NCBI GenBank assembly: GCA_017988045.1
Contig: JAGNSM010000003.1
Coordinates: 1-41,507, forward strand
Reading direction: 5' to 3'
Origin: Fusobacteriaceae bacterium
GTDB taxonomy: Bacteria > Fusobacteriota > Fusobacteriia > Fusobacteriales > Fusobacteriaceae
DNA: 41,507 nucleotides
Position 1 is the stretch's first letter; each line of letters begins with the position of its first letter. The notes under the pieces were generated by a model that saw only the letters and a list, made by a program, of their open reading frames with translations, did no database searches and had not been told where the DNA came from. Made by a program: the position numbers and the translations under genes. Below are positions 1 to 10,044 of this stretch, piece after piece.

Positions 1-701
1 TAGGACCCTTATACGATGCCCCATCTGTAGCAATAGTTTTTGGAGGAGTTTTTGGAGCCATGTTTATTGGATATCCTGCTAAAACAGTTATAGGGATTTT
101 CAAAGTAATGGGTAAAGCGTTTAAACCCCCTAAAGTTGATAATATAGGGACTATAGATGTTTTAGTTAAGTTTTCTGAAAAAGCAAGAAGAGAAGGATTG
201 TTGTCATTAGAGGCTGAGATAGCTCAAATAGAGGATGCTTTCTTAAAAAAAGGTTTGCAAATGGTAGTTGATGGAACTGACCCTGAACTTGTAAAAAACA
301 TTCTAGATAATGAACTAGGTGCTATGGAGAGCAGACATGCTTCAGGAAAAGGGCTTTTAAAATATGGGGCTACAATGGGACCTGCATTTGGAATGATAGG
401 GACTCTATTAGGACTTATTATAATGCTAGGAAATCTAAGTGATGTATCTTCTCTAGGACCTAACATGGCAGTTGCAATTATTACAACTCTTTATGGGTCA
501 TTACTTGCAAACGTATTTTTTGACCCTATGGCGAATAAGACAGAATACTATAGTGGGCTAGAGATAAATAATAGAGAATTAATAATTGAAGGAATACTTT
601 CTATTCAAAATGGAGATAATCCTAAAATATTAAAAGAAAAATTAAAAACATTTTTAAATCCAATAGATGCTAAAAAGATGACAGAACAAGAAGGTGCTTA
701 A
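1..701 (+). CDS. motA: Flagellar motor stator protein MotA, 5' end cut by window edge
   Basis: The frame is open from base 3, and the residues upstream of the first ATG (position 60) already read as MotA (PSVAIVFGGVFGA is the usual second membrane helix). The gene therefore begins before the window, and the ATG at 60 is internal. MotA is the ring subunit of the stator that turns ion flow into torque on FliG. The cytoplasmic loop carries the KARREGLLSLE block with the conserved charged residues. The last two helices carry the conserved prolines (GPAFGMIGTLLG and AVAIITTLYGSLLANVFFDP). motB follows after 2 nt. Confidence 0.95.
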   Translation, partial: GPLYDAPSVAIVFGGVFGAMFIGYPAKTVIGIFKVMGKAFKPPKVDNIGTIDVLVKFSEKARREGLLSLEAEIAQIEDAFLKKGLQMVVDGTDPELVKNILDNELGAMESRHASGKGLLKYGATMGPAFGMIGTLLGLIIMLGNLSDVSSLGPNMAVAIITTLYGSLLANVFFDPMANKTEYYSGLEINNRELIIEGILSIQNGDNPKILKEKLKTFLNPIDAKKMTEQEGA

Positions 702-703
702 GT

Positions 704-1510
704 ATGGCAAGAAAAGCTAAAGGTGGAGAAGGAGGGGGACTTCCTCCTTGGATGGCCACCTACGGAGATTTAGTAACTTTACTTTTATGTTTTTTTGTTC
801 TTCTTTTTGCCATGTCATCTGTTGACGCAACAAAATATAAAAATGCTGTTTATTCCATGAAAGGTTCATTTGGAGTAATGACGGGAGGAGCCACACTTAA
901 TCCTGCAGATTTAGTATCAAGTGCTAAAAGAGAAGGACAGGGAAGCTCTTACAAATATCAATCAATTGCCAAAAAAGTTAAAGGTGATATGGAAAAATTT
1001 GCAGGAAAAGAAAAAGCTGGAGAACAGGCTGCTAAAGATTCAAGTGAATCAAAGGCAGAATCAAAAGAAAAGGCATTTGATGTGACGATAACTGAAAGAG
1101 GAATTGTAATTTCTGTTGCAGAAAGATTTTTATTTGATAGTGGAAGAGCTGATTTGAAAAATGAAGCTGGTCCTATTTTGGATATGGTTTTAGATACTAT
1201 TTCAAATATGAATAATAGTGTAATGATAGAAGGGCATACAGATAATGTACCTATAAATACTTTTCAATTTCCAAGTAACTGGGAATTGTCTGGAGGTAGA
1301 GCAGCATCTGTAGTAAGATATTTTGTAGAAAAAAATCCAGAAATAAGTAAAAGAGTTGCAATTGGTGGTTATGCAGATACAAGACCCAAAGCAACTAATA
1401 CTAGTATAGAGGGTAGAAGTACAAATAGAAGAGTTGAAATTGTAATACTTAAAACAGTAGATGAACAATATGAAGAAAAAACTGCTAAAGAAATAGACAG
1501 TAATATATAG
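704..1510 (+). CDS. motB: Flagellar motor stator protein MotB
   Basis: The 268-residue stator partner of MotA anchors the complex to peptidoglycan and carries the ion-binding site. The N-terminus has the single helix with WMATYGDLVTLL; Asp22 is the expected ion-binding aspartate. A charged Lys/Glu/Ala-rich linker (about 75-125) leads to an OmpA-like peptidoglycan-binding domain with GHTDNVP and the SGGRAASVVRYF helix. A ribosome site (AAGAAGG) sits just upstream, inside the end of motA. Whether H+ or Na+ is used cannot be told safely from the sequence. Confidence 0.95.
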   Translation: MARKAKGGEGGGLPPWMATYGDLVTLLLCFFVLLFAMSSVDATKYKNAVYSMKGSFGVMTGGATLNPADLVSSAKREGQGSSYKYQSIAKKVKGDMEKFAGKEKAGEQAAKDSSESKAESKEKAFDVTITERGIVISVAERFLFDSGRADLKNEAGPILDMVLDTISNMNNSVMIEGHTDNVPINTFQFPSNWELSGGRAASVVRYFVEKNPEISKRVAIGGYADTRPKATNTSIEGRSTNRRVEIVILKTVDEQYEEKTAKEIDSNI

Positions 1511-1522
1511 AAGGGAGGAACT

Positions 1523-2062
1523 ATGGCAGACGAAAAAAAAGAGAAAAAAGAAGGTAAAAAGGGACTTCCTTTTGTAGCTAAAGTACTGATCATAGCAATA
1601 GTTCTTGTATTGATAGTTGTTATATCTGTAGGATCTGCATTTTTTATAGCATCCAAAGTCAATAAATCAAATGGTGATGGAAGTAATACTGTAGAACAAG
1701 TAAAGGTAGAAGAAGAGGAAAAAGTTATTGATGATACAAAATTTGGGGCTACAATTGAGTTTGGTGAGTATACAATAAATCTTAATGAAGCAGAACCAAG
1801 ATATTTAGTTGTTAAAATCAATTTTGAATTAGACCCTGAAATAAAGGAAAAGAAAATTCCTGATATAACAGCAGATATTGAAACAAAAAAAGTTATACTG
1901 CAAGATAGAGTACTTTCTATTCTAAGAGCTAAAAGCATAGCAGATTTAAGTGCTGATACAGATTTTGTTAAGTTGAAGAAAGAAATAACAGATGAAGTTA
2001 ATAGAGTTTTAGGAGAAAAAACAGTAAAAACTATTAGATTTAATAATTGGCTTATTCAATAG
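1523..2062 (+). CDS. fliL: Flagellar basal body-associated protein FliL
   Basis: The 179-residue protein has a Lys/Glu-rich cytoplasmic N-terminus, one membrane helix at about 18-46, an acidic linker, and a periplasmic FliL domain. The domain shows the usual strand patterns (YTINLNEAEPRYLVVKINFEL) and a C-terminus ending in the VKTIRFNNWLIQ type. FliL surrounds the stator and supports torque. The start is fixed by a strong GGGAGG site, and gene order motB-fliL-fliM agrees. Confidence 0.9.
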   Translation: MADEKKEKKEGKKGLPFVAKVLIIAIVLVLIVVISVGSAFFIASKVNKSNGDGSNTVEQVKVEEEEKVIDDTKFGATIEFGEYTINLNEAEPRYLVVKINFELDPEIKEKKIPDITADIETKKVILQDRVLSILRAKSIADLSADTDFVKLKKEITDEVNRVLGEKTVKTIRFNNWLIQ

Positions 2063-2080
2063 GCTTAGGTGGTGAAATAA

Positions 2081-3070
2081 ATGGCTGATGTATTATCTCA
2101 AGCTGAAATTGATGCGCTTCTCTCTTCAATTTCTAGTGGAGAAGTAGATTTAGAGGAAGTAAAACATAAAGAAGAAGAGCGTAAAGTTAAAATATATGAT
2201 TTTAGAAGACCAGATAAATTTTCAAAAGATCAATTAAGGACTTTACAAATGATTCATGAAACATTTTCTAGACTTGTTTCTACAATGCTATCTGCACAGC
2301 TTAGAGCTAATTGCCAAGTGCAAGTAACATCAGTTGATCAGATTACATATGAAGAGTTTGTAAGATCTATTCCTGAGACGACTATTCTTTCTATTTTTGA
2401 TATGGGAACTTTAGAGGGAAATGCAGTGTTAGAGTTAAACTCTAATATTGGATATGTTTTAATTGACAGGGTTTTTGGAGGCGCAGGTAAATTTGATGGC
2501 TCCAAATCTAGAGAGTTAACTGACATAGAATCAACAGTTATAGAAAAATTTGTTGGGAGAATGTTAGGATACTTGAACGAATCTTGGAAAGACATAGTTG
2601 AAGTAATGCCTAGAATAGTTCAAATGGAAACAAATCCTCAATTTGTACAAGTAGTTGGGCCAACAGAAATGGTGGTTTTACTAAGTTTTGAAGTGAAAAT
2701 AGCAGATGTAAGTGGAATACTTAATATTTGTTACCCTGCTCCACTGATTGATCCTATTGTTTCAAAGTTATCTGCTCAATACTGGTTCTCAAATGTGAAA
2801 AAAGAGAAAACAGAAGAAAATTTAGAAGCTATTAGACAAAGATTAAATAAAGTAGCAGTACCTTTAATTGCTAATTTAGGCGAAACAGTTATTTCTTTTG
2901 ATCAATTTATAGAGTTAAATGTGGGAGATGTAATACCTCTTAATCAGAGTATTCATAACCCTTGCGAAATTTATGTGGGAAATAAACTTAAATTTAGAGG
3001 AGTTCCTGGATTGGAAGGAAAGAAAATGGCTATAGCAATAGAACAGATTTTAGAGGAAAGAGGTGAATAG
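2081..3070 (+). CDS. fliM: Flagellar motor switch protein FliM
   Basis: FliM is the C-ring protein that binds phosphorylated CheY and passes the switch signal to FliG. The N-terminal CheY-binding peptide [13 protein letters not shown] is at residues 5-17. It is followed by the FliM middle domain ([27 protein letters not shown]) and a C-terminal SpoA domain ([20 protein letters not shown]). At 329 residues it is the standard length. The ribosome site AGGTGGTG precedes the ATG, and fliY follows after 2 nt. Confidence 0.96.
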   Translation: MADVLSQAEIDALLSSISSGEVDLEEVKHKEEERKVKIYDFRRPDKFSKDQLRTLQMIHETFSRLVSTMLSAQLRANCQVQVTSVDQITYEEFVRSIPETTILSIFDMGTLEGNAVLELNSNIGYVLIDRVFGGAGKFDGSKSRELTDIESTVIEKFVGRMLGYLNESWKDIVEVMPRIVQMETNPQFVQVVGPTEMVVLLSFEVKIADVSGILNICYPAPLIDPIVSKLSAQYWFSNVKKEKTEENLEAIRQRLNKVAVPLIANLGETVISFDQFIELNVGDVIPLNQSIHNPCEIYVGNKLKFRGVPGLEGKKMAIAIEQILEERGE

Positions 3071-3072
3071 CT

Positions 3073-4332
3073 ATGGAAGGGATTTTATCTCAAGAAGAAA
3101 TTAATGCACTTTTATCTGGAGGAGATTTATTAGATTCAGAAGAGGAAAAAGATGAAGAGGTCAGTATAGTAGATGTAGATTATGTACCTACAGTAAAATT
3201 TTCTAAAGATGAAGAAGATGTTATAGGAGAGGTTGGAAATATATCACTAGGTTCATCTTCAACAGCTTTGTCAACTCTTTTGTCAAAAGAAGTTTCTATA
3301 ACTACTCCAAAAGTTAAGATGTATGATTATGATTCTTTTGTTAGAAAAGTTGGAAATGAAGAAAAAGTTCTTGTACAAATTGAGTATAGAACTGGTTTTA
3401 TAGGATTGAACATTTTGCTTATAGATAAAAGAGATGCTTCAATTATTGCTGATTTGATGATGGGAAGCGATGGAAGTAACCCGCCAGCAGAATTAGATGA
3501 TTTATATTTAAGTGCAGTAGGAGAAGCTATGAATCAAATGATGGGTTCTTCGGCGACAGCTCTTGCAGGGATGTTCTCAAAGGAAGTAGATATATTACCT
3601 CCTAAATTAACTGTAGCAGGAACGTCAGCAATAAAGGATTTTTCTAATTTTTTTATTGAAAATAAAGAATTCATGACTGTTGCATTTGATATGAAAATTG
3701 AGAATTTAGTAAAAACTAAAATTTATCAAGTAATGGATGTTAAATTTGCAAAACTATTGATTGAAGATATGTTTGCAAAAATGAATGGAACTTCTACAAA
3801 AGAAACTAAAAAAGAAGTTAAGAAAGAACAACCTAAAGTTGCGGCTCCGTCTTATATGGAAGAACCTATGAGAATGCCACAAATGGATCAACAACAAGGT
3901 TATGCTGCATCAGGCCAACCTCAGATGCAAGGATTTGATCCTATGATGATGCAACAAATGATGCAACAAATGATGCAACAACAAATGATGCAGAATATGC
4001 AACCGAATCAACAAGTAAATGTACAGCCTGCACAGTTTATGAATTTTGGTGCCAATAAGATGAGAGAAATGCATTCTAACATTGATATGATTATGGATGT
4101 TCCTCTTCAAGTTACTGTAGAACTTGGGAGAACAAAGATGCTAATCAAAGAAATACTTGACTTAGGGCCAGGTTCTATAGTAGAATTGGATAAATTGGCA
4201 GGAGAACCTGTAGATATACTAGTGAACAACAAACTTATAGCCAAGGGTGAAGTTGTAGTAATAGATGAAAGTTTTGGTGTAAGAATTACGGATATCATAA
4301 GTAAAATGGAAAGAATAAACAAAGTACAGTAA
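3073..4332 (+). CDS. fliY: Flagellar motor switch phosphatase FliY (CheC-like domain plus FliN domain)
   Basis: This 419-residue protein is the Gram-positive-type fusion of a CheY-P phosphatase and a FliN switch domain. Residues 4-17 repeat the CheY-binding motif ([14 protein letters not shown]). The CheC-like domain has two phosphatase signatures, IGEVGN with downstream PKV and VGEAMN with downstream PPKL; both keep the Glu and Asn. A Met/Gln-rich linker (about 260-325) leads to a C-terminal SpoA/FliN domain ending near the stop. Such a fusion dephosphorylates CheY-P at the switch. The linker is low-complexity DNA (ATGATGCAACAA units). Confidence 0.95.
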   Translation: MEGILSQEEINALLSGGDLLDSEEEKDEEVSIVDVDYVPTVKFSKDEEDVIGEVGNISLGSSSTALSTLLSKEVSITTPKVKMYDYDSFVRKVGNEEKVLVQIEYRTGFIGLNILLIDKRDASIIADLMMGSDGSNPPAELDDLYLSAVGEAMNQMMGSSATALAGMFSKEVDILPPKLTVAGTSAIKDFSNFFIENKEFMTVAFDMKIENLVKTKIYQVMDVKFAKLLIEDMFAKMNGTSTKETKKEVKKEQPKVAAPSYMEEPMRMPQMDQQQGYAASGQPQMQGFDPMMMQQMMQQMMQQQMMQNMQPNQQVNVQPAQFMNFGANKMREMHSNIDMIMDVPLQVTVELGRTKMLIKEILDLGPGSIVELDKLAGEPVDILVNNKLIAKGEVVVIDESFGVRITDIISKMERINKVQ

Positions 4333-4342
4333 GGAGGAGTAT

Positions 4343-4702
4343 ATGGCAAAGATACTAATTGTTGACGATGCAGCTTTTATGAGAATGATGATTAAAAATA
4401 TACTTATAAAAGAGGGTTATGATGTAGTGGGTGAAGCTGAGAATGGAGCTCAAGCTGTAGAAAAATATAAAGAGTTGAATCCTGACTTAGTTACAATGGA
4501 TATAACTATGCCAGAAATGGATGGAATAAGTGCAGTCAAAGAAATAATGAAAATTAACAAGGGTGCAAAAGTAGTTATGTGCAGTGCTATGGGTCAACAA
4601 GCTATGGTTATTGATGCGATACAAGCAGGAGCTAAGGACTTCATAGTTAAGCCTTTCCAACCAGATAGAGTTATTGAAGCAATTTCGAAAGTTTTAGGAT
4701 AA
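4343..4702 (+). CDS. cheY: Chemotaxis response regulator CheY
   Basis: This is a 119-residue single receiver domain. The acidic pair is D8/D9, the phospho-acceptor is D53 (in LVTMDITMPEMDG), the conserved Ser lies in VVMCSAMG, and the Lys lies in DFIVKPF. It lies between fliY and fliO, as in Bacillus and Clostridia. The ribosome site is AAGGAGGAG. Phosphorylated by CheA, it binds FliM and FliY. It is the only free-standing CheY in the cluster. Confidence 0.95.
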   Translation: MAKILIVDDAAFMRMMIKNILIKEGYDVVGEAENGAQAVEKYKELNPDLVTMDITMPEMDGISAVKEIMKINKGAKVVMCSAMGQQAMVIDAIQAGAKDFIVKPFQPDRVIEAISKVLG

Positions 4703-5085
4703 TGAATAAAGTAAGTTTGTTTTTACCAATGCTAAGTCTAATTCTTGTTTTAGCATTGGTAATTTTAGGTTATGTATATATAAATAAAAAGAAAAGAACT
4801 TTGGAAAATAAAGCTGGGATTACGGAGTTTGGGAGACATTACATTACTCCTAAGAACTTTATATCAATAGTAAAAATTGGTAATAAGTTTTTTTCTCTTG
4901 GAGTTACAGAACATAATATAAATACTATTTCAGAATTAACAGAAGAAGAAATAAATAAGTATTTTGTACAAGATATTAATTTCGAGATAGTAGAGAATTT
5001 TTCTGAGATATTAAAAAAATCAAAACTAATTAATAAGTTTAAAACTAGAAATACGAGGGACGAGAATAATGAAAAGGGTGAGTAG
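4702..5085 (+). CDS. fliO: Flagellar biosynthesis protein FliO
   Basis: This 127-residue protein has one N-terminal membrane helix (about 5-27) and a small cytoplasmic domain, as in FliO/FliZ proteins that help assemble the FliP ring. Similarity is weak, as usual for FliO. The call rests on topology and on the position between cheY and fliP. The start codon overlaps the cheY stop by 1 nt (TAATG), and the 3' end overlaps fliP by 17 nt. Confidence 0.8.
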   Translation: MNKVSLFLPMLSLILVLALVILGYVYINKKKRTLENKAGITEFGRHYITPKNFISIVKIGNKFFSLGVTEHNINTISELTEEEINKYFVQDINFEIVENFSEILKKSKLINKFKTRNTRDENNEKGE

Positions 5086-5806
5086 TTTTATAGGTTTTCT
5101 ATTGTTTTCTGCGAATAGTTTTGCAGCGATGACAATACCTAAAATTGATATGAGCATAGGACAAACAAATTCTCCTAATGACTTAGTTACAAGTTTACAG
5201 GTATTAATAATACTGACGGTACTCACTTTGGCACCTTCGATAATAATTATGACAACATCTTTTGTAAGGATAATTGTGGTATTCCATTTTATTAGACAGG
5301 CAATAGGTTTACAATCTATGCCACCTAATCAAATAATTGTGGGATTATCGCTTATACTTACTTTTTTTATAATGAAGCCGACATTTACAAAAATAACAGA
5401 AACAGGAATCAATCCTTATTTAAACAGGCAAATAAATCAAGAACAGTTTTTTAAAAATCTTGGAGATCCATTAAAAGAGTTTATGATAAAACAAACTCAA
5501 GAAAAAGATTTAGAGCTTTTTATAAAAATAAGTAAAACTCCAGTTCCAAAATCAAGAACAGAAACTTCTTTTTGGATTGTACTACCAAGCTTCGTACTAA
5601 GTGAACTTACAAGAGGGTTTGAAATGGGTATATTAATCTATATTCCTTTTATAATAATTGATATGATTGTAGCTACAGTTCTGATGTCTCTAGGAATGAT
5701 GATGCTTCCGCCTGTTATGATTTCTATGCCATTTAAATTACTTTTATTTGTAATGGTTGATGGTTGGTCATTAATAATAGAATCCTTAGTGAAAAGTTTT
5801 AATTAG
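5069..5806 (+). CDS. fliP: Flagellar export gate protein FliP
   Basis: This 245-residue core subunit of the flagellar type III export gate has a cleavable-looking signal peptide (about 1-19, ending SFAA). The family signature follows: TSFVRIIVVFHFIRQAIGLQSMPPNQ, then PSFVLSELTRGFEMGILIYIPF and the C-terminal helix pair with MMLPPVMISMPFK. The start lies inside fliO, which implies translational coupling. FliP pentamers assemble with FliQ and FliR, encoded next. Confidence 0.96.
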   Translation: MKRVSSFIGFLLFSANSFAAMTIPKIDMSIGQTNSPNDLVTSLQVLIILTVLTLAPSIIIMTTSFVRIIVVFHFIRQAIGLQSMPPNQIIVGLSLILTFFIMKPTFTKITETGINPYLNRQINQEQFFKNLGDPLKEFMIKQTQEKDLELFIKISKTPVPKSRTETSFWIVLPSFVLSELTRGFEMGILIYIPFIIIDMIVATVLMSLGMMMLPPVMISMPFKLLLFVMVDGWSLIIESLVKSFN

Positions 5807-5821
5807 AGGGGAAATAGAGAT

Positions 5822-6097
5822 ATGAATGAAGAACTAATTATGAAACTAATTATGGATGCTTTATTAATAATATTGAAAATAACATTGCCTATTTTAGTAG
5901 TAGGACTAGTAGTAGGGCTTTTAGTAGGATTATTTCAAGCTACAACACAAATTCAAGAAATGACTCTAAGTTTTATACCTAAAATAATTATTACATTTTT
6001 AGTAATTCTTATTATGGGTCAATGGATGCTAACTACTCTTATTGAATATACGAGAGAATTATTGAGTTTGATTTCTACATTGGGGCAAATTAAATGA
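5822..6097 (+). CDS. fliQ: Flagellar export gate protein FliQ
   Basis: The 91-residue protein has two membrane helices (about 17-40 and 52-75). It carries the family block LLVGLFQATTQIQEMTLSFIPK. FliQ subunits wrap the FliP-FliR core of the export gate. The start of fliR overlaps its last 4 nt (ATGA). Confidence 0.96.
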   Translation: MNEELIMKLIMDALLIILKITLPILVVGLVVGLLVGLFQATTQIQEMTLSFIPKIIITFLVILIMGQWMLTTLIEYTRELLSLISTLGQIK

Positions 6098-6870
6098 TAT
6101 TTAATGTAGAATTTATATTTTTTATATTAGTCTTAATTAGAATAAGTGGTATATTTTTCTTTAGCCCTTTTTTTAGCAACAGCGCAATTAGTGCTAGAGT
6201 TAGGGTGGGTTTTTCATTTTTTGTAGCATTTTTAGTTTTTAATGTTATACCAAAGGATTATAAGTTTTTAGAAAATATAGATTTTATTATGTTTACAATT
6301 CTTATTTTCAAAGAGTTAATAATAGGGTTACTAATTGGATATTTTATGGCTCTTGTATTTTCTGTAATACAAATTGCAGCAGAAATAAGTAGTACTAGCA
6401 TGGGTTTTATGATGGCAAATACTTTTGATCCTATGACTCAGAGCCAAACAGCAGTTTTAGGGCAAATGAATAATTTATTTTTGTTGGGAATATTTTTCGC
6501 TTATGGAATACATAGGAAAATAATATATTATTTAGTAGAAACATTTAACTATGCTAAGGTAGGTCAATTGTATTATAATATAGATAATATAGCTAAGTTT
6601 TTTATTGAGAATTTCGCTTATTATTTTATGGTATCGGTTCAAATGGCTCTTCCCATAGTAGGAGTGTTACTTTTAATAGATTTTACACTAGGAATACTTT
6701 CTAGAATAGCGCCTCAGATGAATGTGTTTTTCGTAGGAATGCCTTTAAAATTGATTGTAGCTTTTATAGTATTAATACAATTTGCACCCTATTTTGTAAA
6801 TTTTTCAATACTAATATTTGAAAAAGGACTATTAAGGTTATATGAGTTAGTAAGAATTTCAGTGAATTAG
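6094..6870 (+). CDS. fliR: Flagellar export gate protein FliR
   Basis: The 258-residue, six-helix membrane protein completes the FliPQR gate. Visible landmarks are RISGIFFFSPFFS near the N-terminus, KELIIGLLIGY, MGFMMANTFDPMTQSQTAVLGQ, and the late RIAPQMNVFFVGMPLK motif, all typical of FliR. It overlaps fliQ by 4 nt and is followed by flhB after 15 nt. Confidence 0.96.
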   Translation: MIFNVEFIFFILVLIRISGIFFFSPFFSNSAISARVRVGFSFFVAFLVFNVIPKDYKFLENIDFIMFTILIFKELIIGLLIGYFMALVFSVIQIAAEISSTSMGFMMANTFDPMTQSQTAVLGQMNNLFLLGIFFAYGIHRKIIYYLVETFNYAKVGQLYYNIDNIAKFFIENFAYYFMVSVQMALPIVGVLLLIDFTLGILSRIAPQMNVFFVGMPLKLIVAFIVLIQFAPYFVNFSILIFEKGLLRLYELVRISVN

Positions 6871-6885
6871 AGGGATAGATGTATA

Positions 6886-7968
6886 ATGGAAGAGATAATA
6901 AAGTTAAAGCTTAATTTACAGCTATTTGCCCAAGAGGGTGGAGAAAAGACAGAAGCAGCAACACCTAAAAGAAGAAGTGAAGCAAGAAAAAAAGGGCAAG
7001 TTGCAAAAAGTCAAGATCTTCCACAGGTAATAACACTTTTAGCAGGTATTATAATTATAAATATATTTTCTTCCTATTTTTATGATATTATGACAGTAGA
7101 ATTCGAAAAATTCTTTTCAGAGTTACATAATTCAGTAATGACAATGGAACTTTTACAAGAAAAGATAATACAAGCATTATATCTATTTTTCATGATAGTA
7201 ACTCCAATTTTATCAGTCGTATTAATTGGTGGAGTATTGAGTAACTATCTTCAAGTAGGATTTCTTTTTACATGGGATCCTATTAAATTTGATATTCAAA
7301 AGTTAGATCCAATAAAGGGTTTAAAGAATATTGTATCAATGAAAAAATTAGTGGAACTAATAAAAAACCTTTTAAAAATAGCAGTTATTTCATTTTATGC
7401 TTATTTTGTAATTAAAGATAATATAATTGGATTCATGGAATTACAATATCAACCACCATTAGAAGGAATAGAATTTATTTCTAAAACTGCTTATAATGCT
7501 ATAGTAAAAATAGCTATAGGACTAGTAGTTATAGCAATAATTGATTATATATATCAAAGAATAGAGTATGAGAAAAGTTTGAAGATGACTAAACAAGAGA
7601 TAAAAGAAGAGTACAAGCAAACAGAGGGAGATCCTCAAATTAAAAATAGAATAAAACAAATGCAACGAGAGCTTTTGAAAAAGAAAATGATAGAAAACAT
7701 TCCTAAAGCAACAGTAGTAATTACGAATCCAACTCATATCTCTATAGCATTAAGATATGAGAGAGGTATGGGAGCACCTGAAGTAGTTGGGAAAGGAATT
7801 GACTATATGGCTTTAAGAATAAGAGAAATAGCTAAGGAATATAGTATTCCTACAATGGAAAATATTCCATTAGCAAGAGCAATGTATCCTGCAGTAGAAA
7901 TTGGAGATGAAATACCTGAAGAATTTTATCAAGTAGTAGCAGAAATTCTTGCAGTTGTTTTAGATTAG
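6886..7968 (+). CDS. flhB: Flagellar export switch protein FlhB
   Basis: This 360-residue export apparatus protein switches secretion from rod/hook to filament substrates. The autocleavage site N281-P-T-H lies in VVITNPTHISIALRY. The N-terminal GGEKTEAATPKRRSEARKKGQ block is diagnostic. Before it stands a short KLNLQLFA stretch, common in low-GC FlhB proteins. Four membrane helices and a long charged linker precede the cytoplasmic domain. The C-terminus shows ENIPLARAMY. Confidence 0.96.
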   Translation: MEEIIKLKLNLQLFAQEGGEKTEAATPKRRSEARKKGQVAKSQDLPQVITLLAGIIIINIFSSYFYDIMTVEFEKFFSELHNSVMTMELLQEKIIQALYLFFMIVTPILSVVLIGGVLSNYLQVGFLFTWDPIKFDIQKLDPIKGLKNIVSMKKLVELIKNLLKIAVISFYAYFVIKDNIIGFMELQYQPPLEGIEFISKTAYNAIVKIAIGLVVIAIIDYIYQRIEYEKSLKMTKQEIKEEYKQTEGDPQIKNRIKQMQRELLKKKMIENIPKATVVITNPTHISIALRYERGMGAPEVVGKGIDYMALRIREIAKEYSIPTMENIPLARAMYPAVEIGDEIPEEFYQVVAEILAVVLD

Positions 7969-7980
7969 GAAGAGGTAAAA

Positions 7981-10044
7981 ATGGCAGTTAGTGTATTAAA
8001 AAATAAAAATATAAGTGTAATCATACCAATATTAGTTATAGGAATAGTTTTGTTATTTTTTATTCCTATTCCAACTTTTATGCTTGATTCATTTCAAGCT
8101 ATAAATATAACAATGGGAGTTACAATTTTATTGATTTCTATGTATGTTAAGGAACCATTGAATTTCTCAATCTTTCCTTCGGTATTATTGGTAACAACAT
8201 TATTTAGACTAGCTGTAAATATGGCGTCTACAAAGCTTATTTTACTAAAAGGATTATCATTTGATGGAAAATTAATAAGAACTTTTGGTGATTTTGTAGT
8301 TGGTGGGAACTATCTTATAGGAATAATAGTATTTATTATATTGGTAGTAATGCAATTTTTAGTTATAACAAAAGGTTCTGAAAGGGTAGCGGAAGTTGGA
8401 GCAAGATTTACATTAGATGCTATGCCTGGAAAACAAATGAGTATAGATGCAGACTATAATGCAGGGCTTATAACTGAAGATGAAGCGCGTTCAAGAAGAA
8501 GAAAAGTACAAGAAGAAGCAGACTTTTACGGATCAATGGATGGGGCATCAAAGTTTGTAAAAGGAGATGCTATAGCAGGTATTATTATCGTTATTGTAAA
8601 TATTATAGGTGGACTTATAGTAGGACTTCTCAGGGGAGAGGCATTAATTGAAGCGGCGCAAACTTATGTTATATTAACTATAGGTGATGGATTAGTAGCT
8701 CAAATTCCCGCTCTTTTGATTTCAGTAGCTACAGGTATGATTGTAACTAAAAGTGGAACAGAAGAAGACTTTGGAACTGATTTTATTAATCAATTTTTTC
8801 AAGAACCAAAGGTTTTGTACATAGTTTCTGGAACAATACTTATAATGGGCCTTATACCAGGAATGCCAAAAATTCCATTTTTCTTATTGTCAGTAGGACT
8901 TGGTTCATTAGGTTATATAGTTGCGAAAAGTATTCAAGAAATTTCTACAGAACTTAATACAGAGAACATTGAAGAAGATGAATCTAGTGAAGATAGAAAT
9001 TCAAGAGAAGTTAAAGATTTGTTAAGAATAGATCCTATGGAATTAGAATTAGGTTATTCATTAATTCCCCTTGTAGATAAAGAACAAGGTGGAGATTTAC
9101 TAGAAAGAATAACAATGATTAGAAAGCAAATTGCCATGGAATTAGGGATTATAGTTCCATACATGAGAATTAGAGATAATATGCAGTTAAATCCTAATGA
9201 GTACTCTATAAAGATAAAAAATTCTAGAGTAACAAAAGGTGACTTAATGGTAGGTAGTTACTTAGCTATGAATCCTGGAAATGTAATGGAGGAAATAGCA
9301 GGAATACCTACAGTAGAACCAGCCTTTAATTTACCGGCTATCTGGATAAGTGAGGATCAGAGGGAAAGAGGAGAATTATTGGGGTATACGGTTGTAGACC
9401 CGACATCAGTACTTGCAACACATATTACTGAAACTATTAAAAAATATGCACCAGATATTTTGGATAGAGAAATAGTCAAAGAACTAATTGAAAATATTAA
9501 AAAAGATTATAGCGTAATCGTTGAAGAAGTATATCCTAAAAAGTTTGATTTAGGAGAAATACAAACAGTAATGCAAAATTTATTAAGTGAGGGAGTTTCA
9601 ATAAGAAATTTGCCTTTAATATTAGAAGCAATAGCTGATGCTGCCAAATTAACTACAAACTTGGAAACTTTATCTGAATATGTAAGAAGTGGTATAGCGA
9701 GACAAATCAGTAATTCATTACAAGGATTTGATGGGAAATTAAGAGTTCTGACACTTAACCCTGAGCTAGAAGAAAACCTTAGAGGAGCACTTCAAGAGAC
9801 TGATTTAGGTAATTATTTAGCATTAAATCCTGATTTAAATAACAGTTTTATTTATGCAGTAAATGAAGAAAATAGGAAATGTATAGGAATGGGATATCCA
9901 GCAATTTTATTAGTAGCACCAGAATTAAGAAAGCCCATTAGAAGAATATTAGAGAGAGATTTGAGAGGCGTTACAGTTTTATCTTATAATGAAATAGTTG
10001 CTGATATTGAGTTGGAAGCAGTAGGGATGGTGAGCGTTGACTAA
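7981..10044 (+). CDS. flhA: Flagellar export gate protein FlhA
   Basis: The 687-residue export protein has eight predicted membrane helices in the first ~330 residues. The conserved cytoplasmic loop between helices 4 and 5 is present (RFTLDAMPGKQMSIDADYNAG and the following DEARSRR). The large C-terminal domain, which forms the nonameric ring and docks chaperone-substrate complexes, follows an acidic linker (about 330-345). The stop overlaps the flhF start by 1 nt (TAATG). Confidence 0.97.
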   Translation: MAVSVLKNKNISVIIPILVIGIVLLFFIPIPTFMLDSFQAINITMGVTILLISMYVKEPLNFSIFPSVLLVTTLFRLAVNMASTKLILLKGLSFDGKLIRTFGDFVVGGNYLIGIIVFIILVVMQFLVITKGSERVAEVGARFTLDAMPGKQMSIDADYNAGLITEDEARSRRRKVQEEADFYGSMDGASKFVKGDAIAGIIIVIVNIIGGLIVGLLRGEALIEAAQTYVILTIGDGLVAQIPALLISVATGMIVTKSGTEEDFGTDFINQFFQEPKVLYIVSGTILIMGLIPGMPKIPFFLLSVGLGSLGYIVAKSIQEISTELNTENIEEDESSEDRNSREVKDLLRIDPMELELGYSLIPLVDKEQGGDLLERITMIRKQIAMELGIIVPYMRIRDNMQLNPNEYSIKIKNSRVTKGDLMVGSYLAMNPGNVMEEIAGIPTVEPAFNLPAIWISEDQRERGELLGYTVVDPTSVLATHITETIKKYAPDILDREIVKELIENIKKDYSVIVEEVYPKKFDLGEIQTVMQNLLSEGVSIRNLPLILEAIADAAKLTTNLETLSEYVRSGIARQISNSLQGFDGKLRVLTLNPELEENLRGALQETDLGNYLALNPDLNNSFIYAVNEENRKCIGMGYPAILLVAPELRKPIRRILERDLRGVTVLSYNEIVADIELEAVGMVSVD

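Noticed and set aside
1369-1938. 189-codon open frame on the minus strand
   Set aside because: It is antisense to motB and fliL, Ser/Ile/Leu-rich as expected for the reverse of A-rich genes, and matches no family.
3940-4010. Short tandem repeat or CRISPR-like unit of ATGATGCAACAA
   Set aside because: It is the coding sequence of the Met/Gln linker of FliY, in frame, with no spacers.
6886-6940. Phage capsid-like N-terminus (KLNLQLFA) suggesting a prophage gene
   Set aside because: The same octapeptide style occurs at the start of FlhB in low-GC bacteria, and the rest of the protein is clearly FlhB.
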